In this document: piece by piece, positions 9,133 to 11,643 of the stretch
Position numbering within the stretch: the first letter of the stretch is position 1
Layout of the letters: every line of letters begins with the position of its first letter
The notes under the pieces: model-generated
Databases searched by the model: none
What the model saw: the letters and a program-made list of their open reading frames with translations, nothing else
What the model was told of the DNA's origin: nothing
Assembly (NCBI GenBank): GCA_001970855.1
Contig: LSSN01001847.1
Coordinates: forward strand, 1 to 11,643
DNA length: 11,643 bases
Direction: 5' to 3'
From: Smittium culicis
Taxonomy: Eukaryota; Kickxellomycota; Harpellomycetes; Harpellales; Legeriomycetaceae
Translations under genes and position numbers: made by a program

Positions 9133-9368
9133 GATTTAAATTAGACAAAACAACAATTTGACCTTTTTTTGCATAGTTGATTCATTAAACTATAATTAGG
9201 CTAAAAATTTAACAATTGGGCTGATTTTGGAACAATTTGACTGGTGTTTATCAGCTAACCTAAAATTAGTAGTTCAAATTTATTTTGGCTTAAAATTGGA
9301 CCATAAAATTTTTTCATCGTATATTTGCGCTAATGATAAACTTTTTATTGATATGGATAGCATGTGAC
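9133..9368 (+). repeat. MULE right terminal inverted repeat
   Basis: Pairs in inverted orientation with 6103-6345. The strongest part is 9133-9243, starting GATTTAAATTAGACAAAAC against GATTTTAATTAGATAAAAC in the reverse-complemented left arm, through the perfect 14-mer at 9177-9190. Outward similarity resumes at 9327-9368. The arm contains a degenerate tandem array with a step of about 20 bases, listed separately. No matching direct duplication was found beyond either arm. Confidence 0.8.
9151..9302 (+). repeat. Degenerate ~20-bp subrepeats in MULE arm
   Basis: Cut at steps of 20 from 9151, several rows share a pattern: CAACAATTTGACC (9151), TATAATTAGGCT (9191), AACAATTGGGCT (9211), AACAATTTGACT (9231) and TAAAATTGGACC (9291). 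The rows at 9171, 9251 and 9271 are weaker. Consensus is roughly AACAATTKGRCT followed by a T-rich half. The left arm shows the same type of unit at about 21-base steps. Such iterated subterminal motifs often serve as transposase or host-factor binding sites; that role is inferred here. Confidence 0.65.
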
Positions 9369-9417
9369 AGTGTAGGTATCTTACAATAAATACTGGGAGC
9401 AATTTGTATATTCCTAT

Positions 9418-9445
9418 TTATAATTATAATTATAATTATAATTAT
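9418..9445 (+). repeat. (TTATAA)n microsatellite
   Basis: About 4.7 perfect copies of a six-base unit (28 bases). It lies about 50 bases outside the right MULE arm, roughly mirroring the simple repeat at 6018-6042 outside the left arm. Confidence 0.92.
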
Positions 9446-9814
9446 CATTTAATTATTAATTTCTACTTAATTGGCTTTAATCTACCAAACAAGTATATTA
9501 AGTTATAAAAATGTGCATATTTTGCTTAGAATTTATAGCTTATATTAGTGCCATTTTTAATTAGGAAAATGGTATAAAAAAGTGAAATTAATCCCATCTG
9601 ATAAACTCCGCCTCTATATTAAGTAAGAAATAAAGTCACTAAATTTGTTTAAAACCTATTAAAAGCTTTTATTAAAAGTATTTGTTAAACTAACAGCGAA
9701 TCAATCAAAAAAGTACGGAAGATAAAAAATATGACGAATACTAAATTTTTGATAGTAATAAGGTGTTTTCTAATAAAAATCTTATCTTTAAAGTTATATT
9801 TCTATCCTTTGAAC

Positions 9815-9825
9815 TTTTTTTTTTT
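9815..9825 (-). repeat. T11 run downstream of LINE A
   Basis: Eleven T on the plus strand, so A11 in LINE orientation, about 70 bases past the last open piece of fossil A. It could be the eroded 3' tail of a copy with an internal deletion, or only one of the window's many homopolymers. Confidence 0.4.
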
Positions 9826-9895
9826 GTATTTAATTGATTATTTTCTAGCTTTCGCCGTAATTTTATAACCCGTTAGTTTAAAATGTAATTCTTAT

Positions 9896-10726
9896 TTATT
9901 TGTATGAGTAATTAATTCCTAACAAATGAAAAGCATCACCCACAAAATCAGGGTTGCCTAAAATGAATTATATATTCTTATCGGCATTTATTTTCCGTTT
10001 AATTTATTATAATGATTTTTTACGAGTTCTTTATCTATTTTAAGGACTGATTTATTAGAAATTTATATAGATTTCATATTTACAAGTCAATCAATTTAGT
10101 CTAAATTTAATGTATTTTATTCCATGTATCATATTCTTTATGTTTACCAATAGCAGCTCAATTAATATAGTAAAATATAGGTTAAAAGAGGTCGTCTTGT
10201 TTCAATACTCTTGAAATTTTTATTTTATTGGTGAGATTCACATTAAATTTTGAATTATTTATGAACCTGTATAAAACTATAGATCAATTTTATTATTTTA
10301 TCTCCAAATCTTATTACTTTTAAACATTTTTTTAGGAATAGCCATTGGACCCTGTCGTATGCCTATTCCTGATCTAAATCAATTAAATCATAATTTTTTT
10401 ATCAGGGTTGTTTTTGGCTATCTTAGCTAAAAAATTTACGCAAACAATGTTTTCAAAGATTGTTTTATTTTTAATGAAAACATATTGGGTTTCAGAAACT
10501 ATTTTACCAATTATTTCTTGAATTGTATTTACTAGCACGTTGATCATTATTTACTCATAATACTTTGAGAAAGTTATAGGTCTCTGTCAGTGGTAGAACG
10601 ATAGTCCTCGACCACTGTACCCAATGAAAGCCTAGAAAAAGGTACAAGGAAGTATAAATTAATTTAATACTCAATTCATATAGGATATCATAATTTTAGA
10701 GGACTACCTTATATTCGAAAGCCTAG
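9896..10726 (-). pseudogene. LINE (non-LTR) reverse transcriptase fossil A
   Basis: Decayed reverse transcriptase of a non-LTR retrotransposon, the enzyme that copies element RNA into DNA at a nicked target. Minus-strand motifs in order: WSRTIVLP (10591-10614), RPIT (10572-10583), a 55-codon stop-free run (10386-10550) with QYVFIKNKTIFENI (10446-10487) in the place of Q-x-x-FI-x-x-R-x-I-x-x-NI, then DQE-stop-AYDRVQW (motif A, catalytic Asp at 10372-10374), FGDKIIKLIYS (10276-10308), RVLKQDDLF (10185-10211) matching RGVKQGDPLSP, FTILIELLLVNIK after 10174, and NADKNI (9971-9988) where YADD is expected, followed by FILGNPDFVGDAF. RPI to YADD spans about 200 codons, as in intact LINEs. The DQE-x-AYDRV form recalls the L1/Tx1 group. 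Frameshifts near 10385, 10220 and 10180 and several stops make it dead. The part above 10617 is uncertain; no endonuclease domain is visible. Confidence 0.88.
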
Positions 10727-10898
10727 ATCATGAAGAATGATCTGCATAATTGAAAACAAAAAAGATAATAAATAAGCACAATGAAAAGGGTAAAAATAAA
10801 GAAATAAAATTCTATAAACACCTTAAGTATGTGTCTGCCCCTTGTCTTTGACCTCGACAAAATTATTATTTTCTCCTGCAAATTTTTTTAAACAAAGG

Positions 10899-11165
10899 AA
10901 TTATTTATTACCTAAATCCTTAAAAATTATTCGTAAACCTAAAAAGAATACTTTTATTTCCAAACATTTATAATACTCTATTAAGTATCAAATTCCAACA
11001 ACAAAACAAAAAAAAAAAAAAACAAAAGAACCACAACTATTATCTTAAAAATCAGTCCAATAAAAAAAAAACTCCTAAAAAAAATTATAACAAAACTCCC
11101 CCCAAAAAAAAAAAACATACCTTTACATTATTTTATCTTATTTATTTTTTTTTACCTAAATTCAA
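10899..11165 (+). other. 267-base G-depleted, C-biased tract
   Basis: By direct count the plus strand has 5 G and about 47 C over 267 bases. It includes A15 (11008-11022), A9 and a C6A12 junction (11098-11115), with frequent CC, AAC and ACC words. The flanking LINE pieces do not show this skew. It is low-complexity rather than coding. Long-standing strand-biased mutation, an ancient simple repeat, or selection on a transcript are all possible; nothing in the sequence decides. Confidence 0.85.
11098..11115 (+). repeat. C6A12 homopolymer junction
   Basis: Six C followed directly by twelve A, inside the G-poor tract. It is the third C6/G6 run in the window next to a long A or T run, but in the opposite order (C then A) to the A8C6 tract at 1511-1524. 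Confidence 0.9.
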
Positions 11166-11184
11166 GTTTCGTTGTTGTTTTTTA

Positions 11185-11463
11185 TAAATTTAAAAAAACA
11201 GTGAAACACCCAACAAGCAAGTAAATTTTTGTCTAGAATTTTTTAACTAGTGAATTTGTCCCTTTTTTTGGTATTAGAAATATTATTGAGCCCTCGTTTG
11301 CGCTGGCCAGGATATTCACGCAGTTTTCTTCGTTATATATTTTATCCAAAAATTGATAAAATGATTTAATTTACCATAAATAGAACTCATAATATAGGCC
11401 ATCAGGGCAGGGTGATTTATTAGGTGGTGAATACTCTATTTTATCTTTAGTTTCATTTATAAT
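11185..11463 (-). pseudogene. LINE reverse transcriptase fossil B (N-terminal part)
   Basis: A single minus-strand frame of 93 codons with two in-frame stops (TAA at 11371-11373, TAG at 11233-11235) contains the start of a non-LTR reverse-transcriptase domain. SPCPDGLYYEFY (11380-11415) matches the family's KSPGPDG-x-x-x-EFY block, and EGSIIFLIPKKG (11260-11295) matches the (I/L)IPKKGD block that precedes NYRPISLL. After it, TKIYLL stands where RPISLL is expected. Between the stops is a 45-codon open run. The palm motifs (A to C) are absent downstream, where the G-poor tract begins, so this copy is truncated. It repeats a block also present in fossil A, so the two are separate insertions or copies, both on the minus strand. 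It has fewer lesions than A and may be younger, though the sample is small. Confidence 0.88.
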
Positions 11464-11595
11464 TTAGTAAGTTCAAATCTATTTTATTGAGTTGGCGATG
11501 ATTTTTTATCTAGTATGGTTTTTTATGGAACATCTTTTATGAGGTTTTAGAAAAAAAAATTTTATATAAGATGAATTTGGTTGAATATATCGTTC

Positions 11596-11619
11596 TTTTT
11601 TTTTTTTTTTTTTTTTTTT
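11596..11619 (+). repeat. T24 homopolymer at right edge
   Basis: Twenty-four consecutive T, the longest homopolymer in the window. On the minus strand it reads as A24, so it could be the poly(A) tail of a minus-strand retroelement lying beyond the right edge, ending just before LINE fossil B begins. It could equally be replication slippage or an assembly-uncertain run. Confidence 0.9.
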
Positions 11620-11643
11620 AATCACGGAATTTTTTTGGTACGA

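Larger units (their letters stand above)
6103..9368 (+). mobile_element. Decayed Mutator-like (MULE) DNA transposon
   Basis: About 3.3 kb holding a plus-strand MULE transposase pseudogene (about 6473-8132) between long, diverged inverted repeats at 6103-6345 and 9133-9368. Seen directly: collinear inverted similarity across the two arms, including a perfect 14-base match (GTTTAATGAATCAA at 6287-6300 against TTGATTCATTAAAC at 9177-9190), plus transposase motifs between them. Known of the family: MULEs are eukaryotic cut-and-paste elements, often with terminal repeats over 100 bp and target duplications of about 8-11 bp. I could not find a target duplication or fix the outer ends, so the limits are where similarity fades and the true element may be longer. 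All open frames are broken, so this copy cannot make its transposase. About 1 kb between the pseudogene and the right arm has no recognised coding sequence. Confidence 0.8.
9369..9895. other. AT-rich spacer between MULE and LINE A
   Basis: No recognisable gene. It holds the (TTATAA)n microsatellite (9418-9445) and a T11 run (9815-9825). The latter lies downstream of LINE A on the minus strand and could be a remnant of its A-rich tail, although the last recognisable reverse-transcriptase motif ends only about 75 bases earlier, leaving no room for a complete C-terminal region. Confidence 0.5.
10727..11184. other. Spacer between the two LINE fossils
   Basis: No clear protein motif. A short less AT-rich patch (about 10820-10860, with GTGTCTGCCCCTTGTCTTTG) could be eroded LINE sequence upstream of the reverse transcriptase of copy A, but its translations match no block I know. 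Most of the rest is the strand-asymmetric, G-poor tract listed separately. Confidence 0.5.

Noticed and set aside
10579..10617. tRNA-like or SINE-like segment: GTCAGTGGTAGAAC resembles an A box and CAGTGGT/ACCACTG forms a 7-bp stem.
   Set aside because: No acceptor stem or convincing B box follows at the right distance, and the same bases read on the minus strand as the TIVLP and RPIT blocks of the LINE reverse transcriptase, which explains their lower AT content.

Overview
The window is extremely A+T-rich, roughly four fifths by eye, and full of homopolymer runs and simple repeats. I see no intact gene, no tRNA or rRNA, no CRISPR array and no operon structure. The only coding signal I recognise is decayed transposable-element protein: a Mutator-like (MULE) DDE transposase and two fragments of non-LTR (LINE) reverse transcriptase. 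Both classes are typical of eukaryotic nuclear genomes, so I read this as a gene-poor, transposon-derived stretch of an AT-rich eukaryote. The sequence does not identify the lineage; very AT-rich fungi, protists and some invertebrates would all fit.

Layout. 1-6102: about 6 kb with no recognisable gene, holding only hairpins, palindromes and homopolymer junctions. 6103-9368: one decayed MULE. A plus-strand transposase pseudogene at about 6473-8132, split over three frames with many stops, is flanked by a diverged long terminal inverted repeat (6103-6345 and 9133-9368). The repeat arms are themselves built from degenerate units about 20 bp long. 9369-9895: AT-rich spacer with a hexanucleotide microsatellite. 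9896-10726: minus-strand LINE reverse transcriptase fossil A, traceable from the RPI block through DQE-AYDRV to a ruined YADD box. 10727-11184: spacer containing a 267-base tract almost free of G on the plus strand. 11185-11463: minus-strand LINE fossil B, with PDGLYYEFY and IPKKG blocks. The right edge carries a run of 24 T.

The genes do not work together as a pathway. The MULE would have been cut and pasted by its own transposase acting on its terminal repeats. The LINEs would have copied themselves through RNA with their reverse transcriptase. All three copies are broken by stops and frameshifts and should be inactive. The most informative points are the long inverted repeats and their subrepeat structure, the two overlapping LINE copies, and the strand-asymmetric tract between them. 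I found no convincing new functional system.
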